A stretch of 64,000 nucleotides of DNA, taken from contig NC_079515.1 in assembly GCF_000801105.2 (NCBI RefSeq), positions 10,664,001 through 10,728,000 of the forward strand, given 5' to 3'. Source of the stretch: Raphanus sativus. Taxonomy: Eukaryota > Streptophyta > Magnoliopsida > Brassicales > Brassicaceae. The translations under genes were made by a program, and so were the position numbers. Shown here piece after piece: positions 34,080-47,039 of this stretch; within the stretch, counting starts at the first letter, position 1, and each line of letters begins with the position of its first letter. The notes under the pieces are model-generated. The model saw nothing but the letters and a program-made list of their open reading frames with translations, did no database searches and was not told where the DNA came from.

Positions 34080-34215
34080 GGTTTTCCCACCAAAGAACCT
34101 GCCGAAAGCATCTAAGAAAGTTGGTGATCACTCTATGTTAATTTACCAGTGCCGAGACTCGAACTTAGGTGGCAGAACTCACATCTGTAAATACATCATT
34201 TTTACTAAACCTAAT
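34080..34215 (-). mobile_element. Possible second tRNA-related SINE fragment
   Basis: On the minus strand aagttcgagtctcggcac matches a B box. It is preceded by cagatgtgagttctg, similar to cacagctgtgaatactg in the element at 33720. No tail or ends were found. Confidence 0.3.
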
Positions 34216-36004
34216 CTGAGAAAGCAAGAGAGTACTCACTAAGTAGTGATTGAATTATATTAAAATATGTATATTTGTGATCATCCCAGTCAAAAATAGG
34301 TCATTTGGACTGTTTTCGTTAATGTGATCAAGAGTGCCGGCTTAAGCGGGAGACAAGTAGCACGACCGTTCTGAAGCCCAATCCCGTGTCCTTTTTCCTA
34401 TCTTAAGTAGTTTTATTTTTGTAAAAAATCCTATTTTAAATAGTTAAGGTTTTGATTTTCTTATAATCATGATTACAATATGTGCCAATGTATTTTAAAA
34501 TTATGACATGTATCAAAAATATGAGACAATTTTCTTTTGTTTAAGATTTAAAAGAGAATTAGAAAAGAAAAGTTCTCACTACAAAATAGTCTTTTAAAGT
34601 TCTCTTTAGAATTTTAGAAAAGGAAAATTACTTTATTACATAATATTTTAAAATTATAAAATATTTGATTGTAATTTTCATTTAAAAAGATCAAAACAAA
34701 AATAATTATAAAAAGCTATTTGAAATTAATTTATATTTTTTTAAAAATAATATAATTTTGTTTCTAAAGAGATACTAAAGAAAGAGAATCTTAAAAGATG
34801 AATATAAGTTTTAAGAAAAAGCAACTATTAAACAAAAATGAATTATAAAATCCCACAAGTACAATAAATCATTTAATAAAAATAATGAAAAAACTAACTA
34901 TAAATAAATAACATTCATTTTTAAAAGACTAAACAAAATAAATTTGTAAAAATACTCTTATTTTCTTATAAATAACTAATTTTCATTTCCAATAGATAAT
35001 TGTATATTACAAAATTAAAACCAAAACTAAGTACAAATATTTCACATATATAATAAACTCATCTTATATTAAATATTTGTTTTAATTTATTACTTTAATG
35101 ATATATCCAAAATAACATTTTAATTAAAAATGAAATCATAGTAAAAACAAAAAATAATGTAGTAATATGACGATGAAGTCTGATTTAGTATTGACCAATA
35201 ATATATAAATATCACTTATAGTGATTGATAAGAATCTATATTATGAGTAGACACGAAAATATATATATCAAACATCTGTTGATTTACGTATGACCAAACA
35301 CATATAAAGACCAGTGACAACAACATCATAATTTTATTTTTTGTTCATTAAAAAGTTTTAGTGTCATTTTGTCATCAGTTCTATTTAAAATATTACTATA
35401 AAATAAAATTTAAAATTTTATTTTGTTAAGATTTTAAAAAAAAGGAAAACATTATATTTTATAAACTGTTTTATTTAGAATTTGGAAAAAAATAAAAATA
35501 CTAGCAGATATTATTTTACATTTAATGTTTAAGATTTTAGAAAGGAAAATTACTATCGTAGAATCTTTAACAATTATCTTATGTGTAGAATGTCTGAAAA
35601 AATAAATTACTATCAAATAGTTTTAAAGTTATTATTTTACAATTTGTAACACTATCATTCTTACAATTCATATTTTAAAATAAATTTTAATTTCATGTTC
35701 ATCATAAATTTTGTTTTTAAAAAATATTATCAAATAAATTTTTACAATTCTCTTTTGCTTAAAACTTAAAACATATGATAAAATTCCTTTTTAATGGTTT
35801 TCTTAAAAGAAAACTACTATAAATATTCTTTTAATTTATATAGGATTTTTGAAAATAAAAATTAATATTTTCATATCTATATTTAGGTTTAAGCCTCCAG
35901 ATATGTTTTTTTACAAAACAAAATAGTATTTGCATGAAAAAAATACTTGACTATTTTATTATAATTTCTCGAAACAACTAAAATTTTTATTATCCATAAT
36001 ACAT

Positions 36005-36887
36005 TTTTTTTTTGTCAGCAATATTATAGACTCATATTGACTCTGTAAACCTAACTAGAGGATATATATCCATGTGGACGACGTAAGACGATTGCTTTCT
36101 TTCACTGCGTGCTAGACAGTCCACCTTTGTATTCTTTGTCCTGAGTACATGGACCACCTCCGAAGAAGTAAAGCTTTTTCTCATACTTCTTATGTCTTCC
36201 AAATAACTTGTAAAAGGCTGGCCATTCATCTGGTTCCGAAACCATCTTCACCAACTGTGAACAATCTGTTGCAAAAGTAACATTATACTGCCTTAAATTC
36301 CTCATACATTCTATTGACCAAATAAGAGCTTCAATCTCTGAGTGTAAAGGAGAAAGACTTGTTCTCGTGTTCCTTGCACCCACTAAACCATCAAACCCTT
36401 CCAACGTACTATACCACCCTTGGCCTGAAAAATCATTCACCTTCCATGATCCATCCGAGAAGTACCATCGGCCTGGAATAAGTGGGACCTGTGTTATAAC
36501 TGATATTCTAGAAACTTCTAGTTTTTGGGTAAGGGAATTTTGCGCTTCTTTCTAAAGTCGGGATTCAGTTTCGGCTAACTGAAGAGTATCCCGTGGATCA
36601 ATATCCAAATTATCTCCTGCCTTCCAAATTACCATAATATCCATGCAAAATATTGATCATCGATTACAGGGGTACCCGTCAGAATAAATAATCTATATTT
36701 GCAAATAATGAGTTACTGGGGAAGATTGCTGGATTTGATGAAATCCTAGACAGGGTCCATACTTAAACCGCTGGTAGACATTCAAAGAAAACATGATTGA
36801 TGGATTTTTCATGGTCTCCACACCTAGTACATATAGTATCTCCTTGTATTCCTCTTGCTTTAAGGTTCTTGTTTACCGCTATGCATT
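36005..36887 (-). mobile_element. 5'-truncated LINE with 10-bp target duplication
   Basis: The T-run from 36005 marks the tail. cataatacat occurs at 35995-36004 and 36888-36897. The minus strand encodes remains of the zinc-binding region (ICTRCGDHEKSINHVFFECL, with breaks) and an RNase H-like domain. In the latter, LHSEIEALIWSIECMRN and FATDCSQLVKMVS sit in one frame and HVLRTKNTKVDCLARS in another. Frameshifts and stops make it inactive. Confidence 0.85.
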
Positions 36888-36897
36888 CATAATACAT

Positions 36898-38929
36898 CTT
36901 ATGATGCTAATATAATTTTTAATTGTCGTACATGAGTAAGTGTGAATATAATGTATATGTGTTTGTACCTATACGACAAAACATATAATTAATTTAACAT
37001 AATTATAATTTTCTTATAAAAAATAAGTTAGTTGTATAGAAATCTTAAAGAAAAAATAATTATAAAATAAGTATTTTTCTTTTTAAGTATAAATAAAATA
37101 AAATGTAAAATTAATCTTTTTCTTATAATTAATTAGCTTTACTTTTTAATAGAATATTTTGTGTTAAAAATTATAAACAAAAAAATTACTACAAATATTT
37201 CACCCGAAATGATTGTGACATGTGTCAGTTACAAAATAGGTTGTCAATGTGTTAATAAAAAACCAGTCATCATGTGAAAATAATTTTTTTTATTAAATCC
37301 TAAACTATTTTTAAACTATTTTTTTCTTTTTAATCTTAACCAAATAAGATTTCTTTTCTTTTTAAATCCTGACCAGATAAAATTGAATAGTAATTTTCAC
37401 TTAAAAAAATCAATGATAAACATGATACTAAAAGTTATTTAGTTAACAAAAAATTATAAAAATATTAGTGATATTGAAAATATGAATTTTGAAAATGGAA
37501 AATCTTAAAATTATTTATTATTAACTGGAAATAATTATTTGATAGTAATTTTATATTTCTAAATCCATACACAATAGAACTGTAAAATATAATGTAATAT
37601 TAATTTCCTTTTCTAAAACCCTAAAAACTGTAAATGAATATTTGATAATTGTTTTCCTTTCAAAAAAATCCTAAACTAAAGAAATTTGTATCATATTTTC
37701 TAAGTCACCCAAAAGAAAATTTTAAAAAGTTATTTGATAATATTTTTAAGAGATAATTTGATGATGACATGATATTAAAAAGTTATTTAATTAACAAAAT
37801 AAGTGTAAAAATAGTATTGATACAAATTGTATAAATAGTAATTTTAAATATTTTATTAGTAATTAGAAATATTATTTGATAGCAATTTACCTTTTTTAAA
37901 TTGTAAAGATAAGATAATTGAAAAGGTTATACGAAACTATTTTCCTTTTCTAAAATCTTAAAAATATAAAATATTATATAATGTTTTCCTTTTTTAAAAA
38001 ATTATAGCAAAAAGAAAAATTTAAAAATTTATTTAATAAAACATTAAATTAGTACATAAAAGTACAATATTTTCATTGACTCGATTGGCATTGTTTAACT
38101 TTCAATATTTTTATTTCATTCTTATTCTTATTCCGTATTCAATTTGAACTTTTAGATATAGTATTCTTATTCTGAGTTGGATTCAACTTTTACTTATGTG
38201 TAAAAACAAGTTTTTAATTATTAAATAAATCTCATATAATATATACAAAAATAATCATAAAACTATAATAAAAGGATTTATTATTTATGTTGTTTACATT
38301 AAAATATCAAATAAAACATGTTGCAACGCACATGTTCATATCTATTTTTATATAAATCAAGAAAAAGATCTACAATTATATAGTTTTTTATTTTTATTAT
38401 TTTTTTTGTCATCTACGTACTCAATTTGACTCTGATTTTTATTATAAGTTTTTAAAAAAATAATTTAAATATAAATAAATATAAATAAATACTAACTTAA
38501 GGATCCAAAATTATGTTTGTTCGAGGTCCGTAAAAGTATTGAATTCCTGGTGATCAAGTTTAGAGTTAATGACATGAAATGATGTTTTTCTTGTTATGTT
38601 CATATTTTTGTTTTACTTTCTTAATAAAATAGTGGTAAGAGATTTTTTTTTTCCTTTATGTAAGGACCAAGATTAGTCTACAATTTTTATTTAGAATAAT
38701 AATTCATTGTACGATCAAAAAAATGTAACATACGTATGTTGAATTAAACACACGACCATTTTGTTTAATTCGATAACAGAAAAATATAAACCTTTTTATT
38801 TTTCAAAAAAAAAAATATAAACCTTTTTGAATTTGATTTTCGTATGTTTAATATCACTATAACCCGCATCAATATTTGCTAAAGGTAACGAGGAACATGT
38901 TTAAAGGATGATTTGTAAAAATATACATA
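36898..38929. other. AT-rich gene-free DNA
   Basis: No gene. Repeated aaagttattt..ttaacaaaa and ttttccttt..taaaatc phrases suggest decayed repeats without definable ends. A micro-insertion is present at 38781-38828. Confidence 0.45.
38781..38828. repeat. Micro-insertion with perfect 17-bp direct repeat
   Basis: aaaatataaaccttttt occurs at 38781-38797 and 38812-38828, separated by attttt, c and an A-run. Confidence 0.65.
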
Positions 38930-39578
38930 TCTATCTTATTAAAACAGAAACATTCTGTTGGACCTAACATTTATTTTGTAAATTTTTAAATTAAATACAC
39001 CTTTATACTTTATAGTTAAACCTACATTAAATCACTAATGTTTCTTTCTTTATAATACTATCAATGTTTCCAAACAATATACTTATTTCTTTATACTACT
39101 ATCAATGTTTCCAAACAATATATTTTTATACAACTATTAATGTTTCCAAACAATACAATAATTAATCTTATTTATTTTATATCTATCATTTTCTCTTTAA
39201 AATTTTGTACAAATGTCATAATTTCATAAATTGCAAAATAATGAACTTTAAAATTTGGATTATAAGATTACAAATTATGAAACTATTACAATTTAAATCC
39301 AATTAGATTACATATCGGTCATCCATCAGTTCAATCGGTTAGTCTCAGGTTTTACTGATTTTTTTTTAATATGAATATTTTAGAAACCTAAATTGAATTG
39401 TGAGATCTCCGGATTAACCGGTATAATCACAATCAGGTTGAGTTTAAAAACACTGATTTAAATGCAAAAATATTTTAAACACACACTTTTTAAAAATTAC
39501 CAAAATATTTGTTAAGTTATTAGTAAAATTTTTCATCGTAAAATATTCCGCGCTTCCAAAGCGCGGGTCAAAGTCTAG
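38930..39578 (+). mobile_element. Complete non-autonomous Helitron (649 bp)
   Basis: It starts TCTATCTTATTAAAACAG after an A. It ends with the hairpin ccgcgcttccaaagcgcggg, tcaaagt and CTAG at 39575-39578, followed by T. These are all the hallmarks of a crucifer Helitron. An internal repeat of atcaatgtttccaaacaat occurs three times. No protein. Confidence 0.9.
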
Positions 39579-39607
39579 TTGTACATTAAAATTGCTTCAT
39601 TTGGTAG

Positions 39608-39647
39608 AAATGCATAGTGTTGTTTTGAAAAAAAATGCATGGCGTTG
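39608..39647. repeat. Micro-insertion, 15-bp imperfect repeat
   Basis: aaatgcatagtgttg and aaatgcatggcgttg flank ttttg plus an A-run. Confidence 0.5.
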
Positions 39648-40669
39648 AAACACACAACTTGTTTTGTGATGCAAACACAAGCTAGACTCCAAAGAGGCGT
39701 GTCCTTTGCAAATCGCATTCGTGTCCATCTCAAAAAGCCGAGTCTTTAAATTATTAAAGTTTTTGTTCCCTTTTAGACTCATCACTATCTCAGTCTTATC
39801 TCCCCCATATCTCTTAGTCTTATCGCCCCCATATCTCTTTTACTTTTGTGTAATTCCTGTTAACGTACATCTCACTTTCTAGTTTCTTTTGCCTTGTTTT
39901 AATCATCAGGTTTTGAAAACAACTCTTAATTATCGCAAACAAAACTGATAAACCTATAAAATATTTCGTGAATCATAATCCATTTTACGATCCAAAATTC
40001 GAATATAAACGCTATGATTTGAAATATTGACATGACTCGTTTTGGATTCACGAATACTCGGAATCTCCACACGAGGATCTGGCTTTATTTTTTTTTGCCT
40101 TAATAGCATATTCGTGGGGCTTAAACGATCCAAACAAGATCAACCTTAATTAGCTGGATGTCTCACTGTCTTTTCGTTGAAGCATTAATCATAGCATAAG
40201 CTATTCTAAAGGCAACGTAGGGACGGGGCAACACATTCGGACAGCAACATTGAACCAACTTCGAAGTATTGTCGATCAATAATTCAATTTTGAAGAGAAA
40301 GGAAACTTGTGGACAGCGTATCAGTGGTCGTGGCACGAAATATAGCCGATCATGATATAGTTTTAGTTCTGACTCAATTAAATTGATTTTGATATATATA
40401 TATCTGGGTTTTTGTTTCTTAACGAATGTGCATCATTTAATATTTCATGAGGCACTATGTTTGGTTCTGTAAACAAGTATTATATGGTGGCATCATTAGT
40501 ATAGGTCGTTTATTGTTTTTATATAATTTAGGATTACTGGAATCTTGTTAATATCTCTGTACAAAGACAATATAAATGATGTTGCTTCTGAAGAGGACAA
40601 TTCTTAAAGAAGATAAAATCTAATTAATGGTTCCCTAGCAGATCTTCTTAGATTCAGTTGTCATGATAT

Positions 40670-40720
40670 CTACAAAGTGTATATAGTTTTTTTTGGTTAA
40701 CCTACAAGGCGTATAGTTTT
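40670..40720. repeat. Micro-insertion, imperfect repeat
   Basis: ctacaaagtgtatatagtt and ctacaaggcgtatagtttt flank a T-run plus ggttaac. A 2-base indel separates the copies. Confidence 0.45.
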
Positions 40721-41879
40721 AACCTGTTAAGTTAACGGTATATATAATATTCCAATAGATCTAAAAATAACATTCAACAAAATTTAATGTGAATTTCCGT
40801 GTAGTATGAAACCGAAGAGCATGGAAAGTAAATGCACTTGGAAGTGGTTGGGCAAACAAGAAACATGTCAGTGGTCTGATTCATTAATGATCTTGAAAAG
40901 TGAAAACGCACACGCTCGCAACTTCTTACTGTAATGTTTTTCTCTATTCGTTGCATTGTGGCTCATATTGCTCTGAATTTTCGATGGAGTGGAAGCGAAA
41001 GGAAACTGATTATTGTCCCTTGGTACTTCGGAATAGCCAAATGAAGAGTTTTTCTCACTTCCGTTGATTTACCTTTTGAATGTTAAAACTAGGCCTAGTC
41101 AAAACAAAATTTTGAGAATATTCTTAATTTTTTATTCATAGAATCTTAGAGCACGATTAGTGGAGGTGTTTTATTTTTTAACACTGAGTAAATCACTAAC
41201 TACACCATCATATTAATTCTATTACATATGATATGATTAACTACTTACAACATATGCAATATTTATGAACAGTTCTACAAATAATTATTTCATATTAAGA
41301 TTAATCAAATTAATGAAATTTAATAAAAATAAGAGAGAGAATAAAAAGATGAATCGAGAGACGTTTCAGGAAATTTTGACGAAGATGTGAGATATGGTTT
41401 CTCCAATTATTTATTTAAGTGGTTAGCTGTGTTTTTTTACATTTAAGTTTAAATTCAAAATTAAAGTATGTAAAAATATCAATATAAAATAGTTAATAAG
41501 AAGAAAATCATCAAAACCATAACTCACAATATTTATATTTGTATGTTTTAGAACTAATAGTAATTATCTGAAAAATATTTATGAGTATGAAAAAATGTAA
41601 CTAAACCGTAAATCAATGATAAAATCATAGTTAAAACGAAGAGTTAGGAATTGATTCTTAGAGTTTATGTGCCATGTTTTAGATAGAACATTTAAATTGA
41701 GTGAAATCATGAATTCAATGTGCATATAGTTATCCAAATCACATAAATGCGTAGATGTATAAATTAGGTGAACTCATGGGATATGTATCAAGTACACACT
41801 CGTGTGACTCCCGACAGATCTTGGAATGTTGCGAATGTATACGGCCCAAACATCTAATATACTTATATAGGTAACGAGT

Positions 41880-44857
41880 AAAGAAGCTTCGTAGTCTCTG
41901 TTTCTCTAGATAATGAAGATTTTATAATGCTAATTTCATTGATTAAGGCAGTATATAAAGTTTTACTAAATTAAATATTAAAAAAATTAGAATGATTCAT
42001 ATATACCATGAAGATAATTTAAAATACATTAATTCAAATATAGAATGTGGTTTGAAATTTTTAAACAAAAATGAAGAGTATAAACTTCAGTATATAGATG
42101 ATTTACCGAAAATTCATTATTTTAACAAGGATTAACCCACGGTTTTTTTAAAAAATTCAAAAATATGAAAATCTGATTTTCGTATATAGTTTCTTATAGC
42201 ACTGACATAAGATAATATTCAAAAAGTTAATAACCTTTGTAATCTCCGTTTCTCTAGATAACAAAATTTTTATAATGTTAATTCCAATGATCTAGGCAGT
42301 CTATGAAATTTTACTAAACTACATATTGAAAAATTAGAATGATTATTATATACCATAAAAGATAGTTTAGAATACATTAATTCAAATGTAGAATGTGGTT
42401 TGAAAATTTTAAACAAAAAGTGAAGGGTATAAACTTTAGAATATAGAGGATTTACGGAAAACTCATTATTTTAAAAGGGGTTAACCCACAGATTTTGGAA
42501 AAAATTCAAAAATATGAAAATCTGGTTTTGGTGTATGGTTTCATCGAGCACTAACATAAGATGATGATCAAAAATTTTAGAACCTCTGTTGTTTCTATTT
42601 CTCTAGATAATGAAGATTTTATAATACTAATTCCAATAATCTATGCAGTATATGAAATTTTAGTAAGCTAAATATTAAAAAATTAGAATGATTCCTATAT
42701 ACCATGAAAGATAGTTTAGAATACAATAATTCAAATGTAGAATATGGTTTGAAAATTTTAAACAAAAGTGAAGAGTATAAACTTCAGTATATAGAGGATT
42801 TACCGAAAACTCATTATTTTAAAAAGGGTTAACCCACGGTTTTTGAAAAAAAATTCAAAAATATGAAAATCTGGTTTTAATGTATAGTTTCTTAGAACAC
42901 TGACATAAAATGATGTTCAAAGAGTTTATAACCTTTGTAGTCTCCGTTTCTCTAGATAATAATATTTTATAATGCTAATTCCAACGATCTAGGCAATATA
43001 TGAAATTTTACTAAACTACATATTGAAAAATTAGAATGATTACTATATACCATTAAAAACATTTTAGAATACATTAATTCAAATGGAGAATGTGGTTTGA
43101 AATTTTAAAACAGAAGTGAAGAGTATAAACTCTAGTATATTGAGAATTTACCGAAAACTCATTATTTTAGAAGGGGTTGTTAACCCACGGATTTTGAAAA
43201 AAACTAAAAAGTATGAAAATCTGGTTTTAGCGTATAGTTTCATCGAGCACTAACATAAGATGATAATCAAAGATTTTAGAACCTCGGTTGTCTCCGTTTC
43301 TCTAGATAATAAAGATTTTATAATGCTAATTCCAATGATCTAGGCAGTATATGAAATTTTACTAAACTAAATAATGAAAAATTAGAATGATTCCTATATA
43401 CCATGAAAGATACTTTAGAATAAATTAATTTAAATGTAGAATGTGGTTTGAAATTTTTAAACAAAAAGTGAAGAGTATAAACTTTAGTATATAGAGGATT
43501 TACCGAAAACTCATTATTTTAAAAGGGGTTAACCCACAGATTTTGGAAAAAATTCAAAAATATGAAAATCTGGATTTAGTGTATGGTTTAATCCAGCAAT
43601 AACATAAGATGATGATCAAAAAGTTTAGAACCTCTATTGTTTTCGTTTCTCTAGATAATTAAGATTTTATAATGCTAATTCCACTAATCTATGCAGTATA
43701 TGAAATTTTAGTAAACTAAATATTAAAAAATAAGAATGATTCCTATATATCATGAAAGATAGTTTAGAATACATTAATTTAAATGTAGAATGTGGTTTGA
43801 AATTTTTAAACTAAAGTAAAGAGTATAAACTTTAGTATATAGAGCATTTACCGAAAGGTCAATATTTTAACGGGGTTAACCCACAAATTTTGAGTTTTTT
43901 TTTTAAATATGAAAATCTGGTTTTAGTGTATAGTTTCATCGAGCACTGACATAAGATGATGTTCAAAGAGCTTAGAACCTTTGTAATCTCCGTTTCTCTA
44001 GATAATAATATTTTATAATGCTAATTCCAATGATCTAGGCAGTATATGAAATTTTACTAAACTACATATTGAAAATTAGAATGATTACTATATACCATGA
44101 AAGATATTTTGGAATACATTAATTCAAATATAGAATGTGGTTTGAAATTTTAAAACAGAAGTGAAGAGTATAAATTCTAGTATATTGAGGATTTACCGAA
44201 AACTCATTATTTTAGAAGAGGTTGTTAACCCACGAATTTTGAAAAAAATTCAAAAAGTATAAAAATCTGGTTTTAGCGTATAGTTTCATCGAGCACTAAC
44301 ATAAGATGATGGTCAAAGATTTTAGAACCTCGGTTGTCTCTGTTTCTCAAGATAATGAAGATTTTATAATGCTAATTCCAGTAATCTAGGCAGTATATGA
44401 AATTTTATTTACTAAACTAAATATTACAAAATTAGAATAATACCTATATACCGTGAAAGATAGTTCAGAATACACTAATTCAATTGAAGAATGTGGCTTA
44501 AAATTTTAAAACAGAAGTGAAGAGTGTAAACTTGTTTTAAAAGGGATTAACCCATAGATTTTGGAAAAAATTCAAAAATATGAAAATCTCGTTTTAGTGT
44601 ATAGTTTCATCGAGCACTAACATAAGATGATGGTCAAAGAGTTTAGAACCTCTGTTGTCTCCGTTTCTCTAGATAATGAAGATTTTATAATGTTACTTCC
44701 ACTAATCTAGGCAGTATATGAAATTTTATTTACTAAACTAAATATTAAAAAATTAGAATAATTCATATATACCATGAAAGATAGTTCAGAATCCAATAAT
44801 TCAAATGTAGAATCTGGCTTAAAATGTTAAAACAGAAGTGAAGACTATAAACTTTAG
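41880..44857. repeat. Satellite array, about 349-bp unit, trimeric higher-order structure
   Basis: Nine units can be aligned on the landmark tctctagata: 41906, 42254, 42603, 42952, 43302, 43651, 43998, 44348 and 44669 (position of ctaga or its variant). Spacing is 347-350 bp except the last (321). Units fall into three diverged types, and units three apart are more alike than neighbours, giving a repeat of about 1,046-1,048 bp. The array is cut by the assembly gap, so its true length is unknown. No coding capacity. I cannot assign it to a named satellite. Confidence 0.9.
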
Positions 44858-44957
44858 NNNNNNNNNNNNNNNNNNNNNNNNNNNNNNNNNNNNNNNNNNN
44901 NNNNNNNNNNNNNNNNNNNNNNNNNNNNNNNNNNNNNNNNNNNNNNNNNNNNNNNNN
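44858..44957. other. Assembly gap (100 N)
   Basis: A run of N of conventional size inside or at the edge of the satellite array. It probably hides collapsed satellite units and the left end of the next element. Confidence 0.99.
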
Positions 44958-45470
44958 TGTGACGCTGAGTTGTACGGTGAGATCCAGCGAAGAAGATGCA
45001 GCGAGATCCGACGATGCTTACAGCGAGATTTGGCGATGATGACGAGTTTCCGGCGGAGATCTGACGACGTTGACGATTTCCGGCGAGATTAGACGCTATG
45101 CTCATGATTTCTCTGACGAGCTCTCTGACGACTTTTCCAGCGAGCCTTTCGACGAACCTGAAAACTTGACGAGATCCGACGAAACTGACCAAGCTCTCTC
45201 ACGACGTCAACGAAGGTGACAAGATAATAGATGAAATTTTTGTTCTATTTCATTAATTTTATTTTGATTTCTCAGAATCGATGTGCGATGTATTTCTGGG
45301 AAAAGAAAAAGAGTTTTTTCTGAAGAAATTTTTCATCCTCAAATTTATAAAACATTATACATATAGCCATGACGAACATAGTGTTTATGCATTAACGATT
45401 TGATATATTTTGTTTTTAAAAGTGAGTGCTGATTCGTAGGAACAATATGTGATTTGCTTGCATTCAGATT

Positions 45471-46127
45471 TTGAAGCTCGACGAGGTTGGTGAGTTGTTT
45501 GAAGAAGCAAGAGGGACTCTGAACAACAACGTGGTTTGTACGATCAAAGAATTACATATTTATAAAGCTTTATAAAGGTTGTAGAGTTGTCTTCTTAATA
45601 TATTATTATACTTGTAGATGGAGCTCTTAGGGAGGACAAGCTGCTGATTCCAATTCCTTCATTTGTGATCTTGGTTCTTCTCACATTCTATTCTCCATCC
45701 ACAAGAGTTAAAGTACGTAGTAGTATTTATAAAGCTAAACCTTGAAATAAGATTGTTTGATTCTGATCACAAGCATGGTCTCTGTACAGTCTACATAGAG
45801 GGTTGATGAAATATATCTCTTGTTGAAGGACGTGGTTCTTTCACCAGATATGTCATTTGTGTTGATTGTCTTTTGGAAGAACTTTAGAAAAATTAACTTA
45901 TATGTCATTATAAATCAGTTTATAAATGTTTATAAATCATTTTTAAGTTTCTTATACTCATTCTACCTAGCATTCTTCAAAAGACTTCTCAAGTTCACAC
46001 ATTTATATGTTTTTTATAATCATTTTAGATGTGGAAGAGTTGATTCAAAAGTCACTTGAAGTTGCTGGCTTTGTTGTACACCAACTGTTTGACCAAATGA
46101 TTTTAAGAGGAATGAAAGAACATTAAC
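45471..46127 (+). pseudogene. Exon-like segments of an unidentified gene
   Basis: Short open segments bordered by AG and GT read ILKLDEVGELFEEARGTL, DGALREDKLLIPIPSFVILV, RVDEIYLLLKDVVLSPDM and finally VEELIQKSLEVAGFVVHQLF...MKEH with a stop (46125-46127). The second and third are repeated, still open, in the copy at 46625-46955. The pattern suggests captured or native exons of a spliced gene carried by the element. I do not recognise the protein. Chance cannot be excluded for single pieces, but conservation of frame between copies argues for past coding. Confidence 0.35.
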
Positions 46128-46955
46128 ACAAGGCCTTGAGTAAAATGCAAAAGACATGACGATTTTGACTTTTTGTCTTCTATGTTTGCTTTTTTGAAAA
46201 GTATCTGTTAAATTACATTTATGTTAATTTTTTTCAAACATGATCTGTTTATGTGATGTTGAAGAAGTTTCGATGTTGAAATTATACTTTCTGATATTTT
46301 TAAGTCCTTATAAATTTCATATTGTAGAAAGACTTATGGTTTTATAAGTTTTGATGTTTGAATCTACATTGTTTATCTTCCTTTATCTATAGTATAATGT
46401 CTGAAATCTCAATATCGATCAGTTTCTAGGAATGGAGAAGAAGTCTTTTTATATGAAGTTTTGAAATTTCAAATTTATAAGACCTTATAAATTTATCAAT
46501 GAAGAACATAATGCTTATATATTATGTCTTTTGATATATCTTGTTGATCTTTTCTACTTTGAGTATTTTTGTGTTGTATATACTATACCTTTTTGTTGTA
46601 CTAACCCTTTTTGTTGGCTCAGATTATACTTGTAGATGGAGCTCTTAAGGAGGACGAGCCTCTGATTCCACTTCCTTCATTTGTGATCTTGGTTCTTCTC
46701 ACATTCTCTTCTCCATCCACAATAGTTAACGTAAGTAGTAATATTTATAAAACTAAACCTTGAAATAAGTTTGTTTGATTCTGATCACAAGCATGGTCTC
46801 TGTACAGTCTACATAGAGGGTTGAGGAAATATATCTCTTGTTGAAGAACGTGGCTCTTTCACCAGATTTGCCTTTTGTGTTTATTGTCTTTTGGAGAGAC
46901 TTTAGAAAAATTAACTTGTAAGCCATTATAAATCAGTTTATGAACGTTTATAAAT
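45605..46955 (+). repeat. Direct repeat of about 330 bp, copies 1.0 kb apart
   Basis: 45605-45935 and 46625-46955 share atacttgtagatggagctc through attataaatcagtttat with about 90% identity by eye. A third, partial copy of the last 100 bp (ttgattgtcttttggaagg...) is at 47010-47110. Confidence 0.85.
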
Positions 46956-47039
46956 TATTTTTGAGTTTCTTATATTGATTCTGCCTAACACTCCTCACAA
47001 GAATTCTCAAGTTCACCAGATTTGCCTTTTTGTGTTGAT

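Larger units (their letters stand above)
32416..36004. other. AT-rich gene-free DNA with TE scraps
   Basis: No host gene seen. Recognisable pieces are a micro-insertion at 32836-32881, a short LINE 3' fragment at 33433-33553, and two tRNA-like B-box segments near 33720-33790 and 34130-34200. The stretch 34400-35990 is very AT-rich with many aaatta.tttt runs and no boundary I can define. Confidence 0.5.
39579..41879. other. Gene-free DNA with two micro-insertions
   Basis: No host gene recognised. Direct-repeat-flanked micro-insertions lie at 39608-39647 and 40670-40720. The part 39900-41100 is less AT-rich than its surroundings but has no frame with a known domain. Confidence 0.45.
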
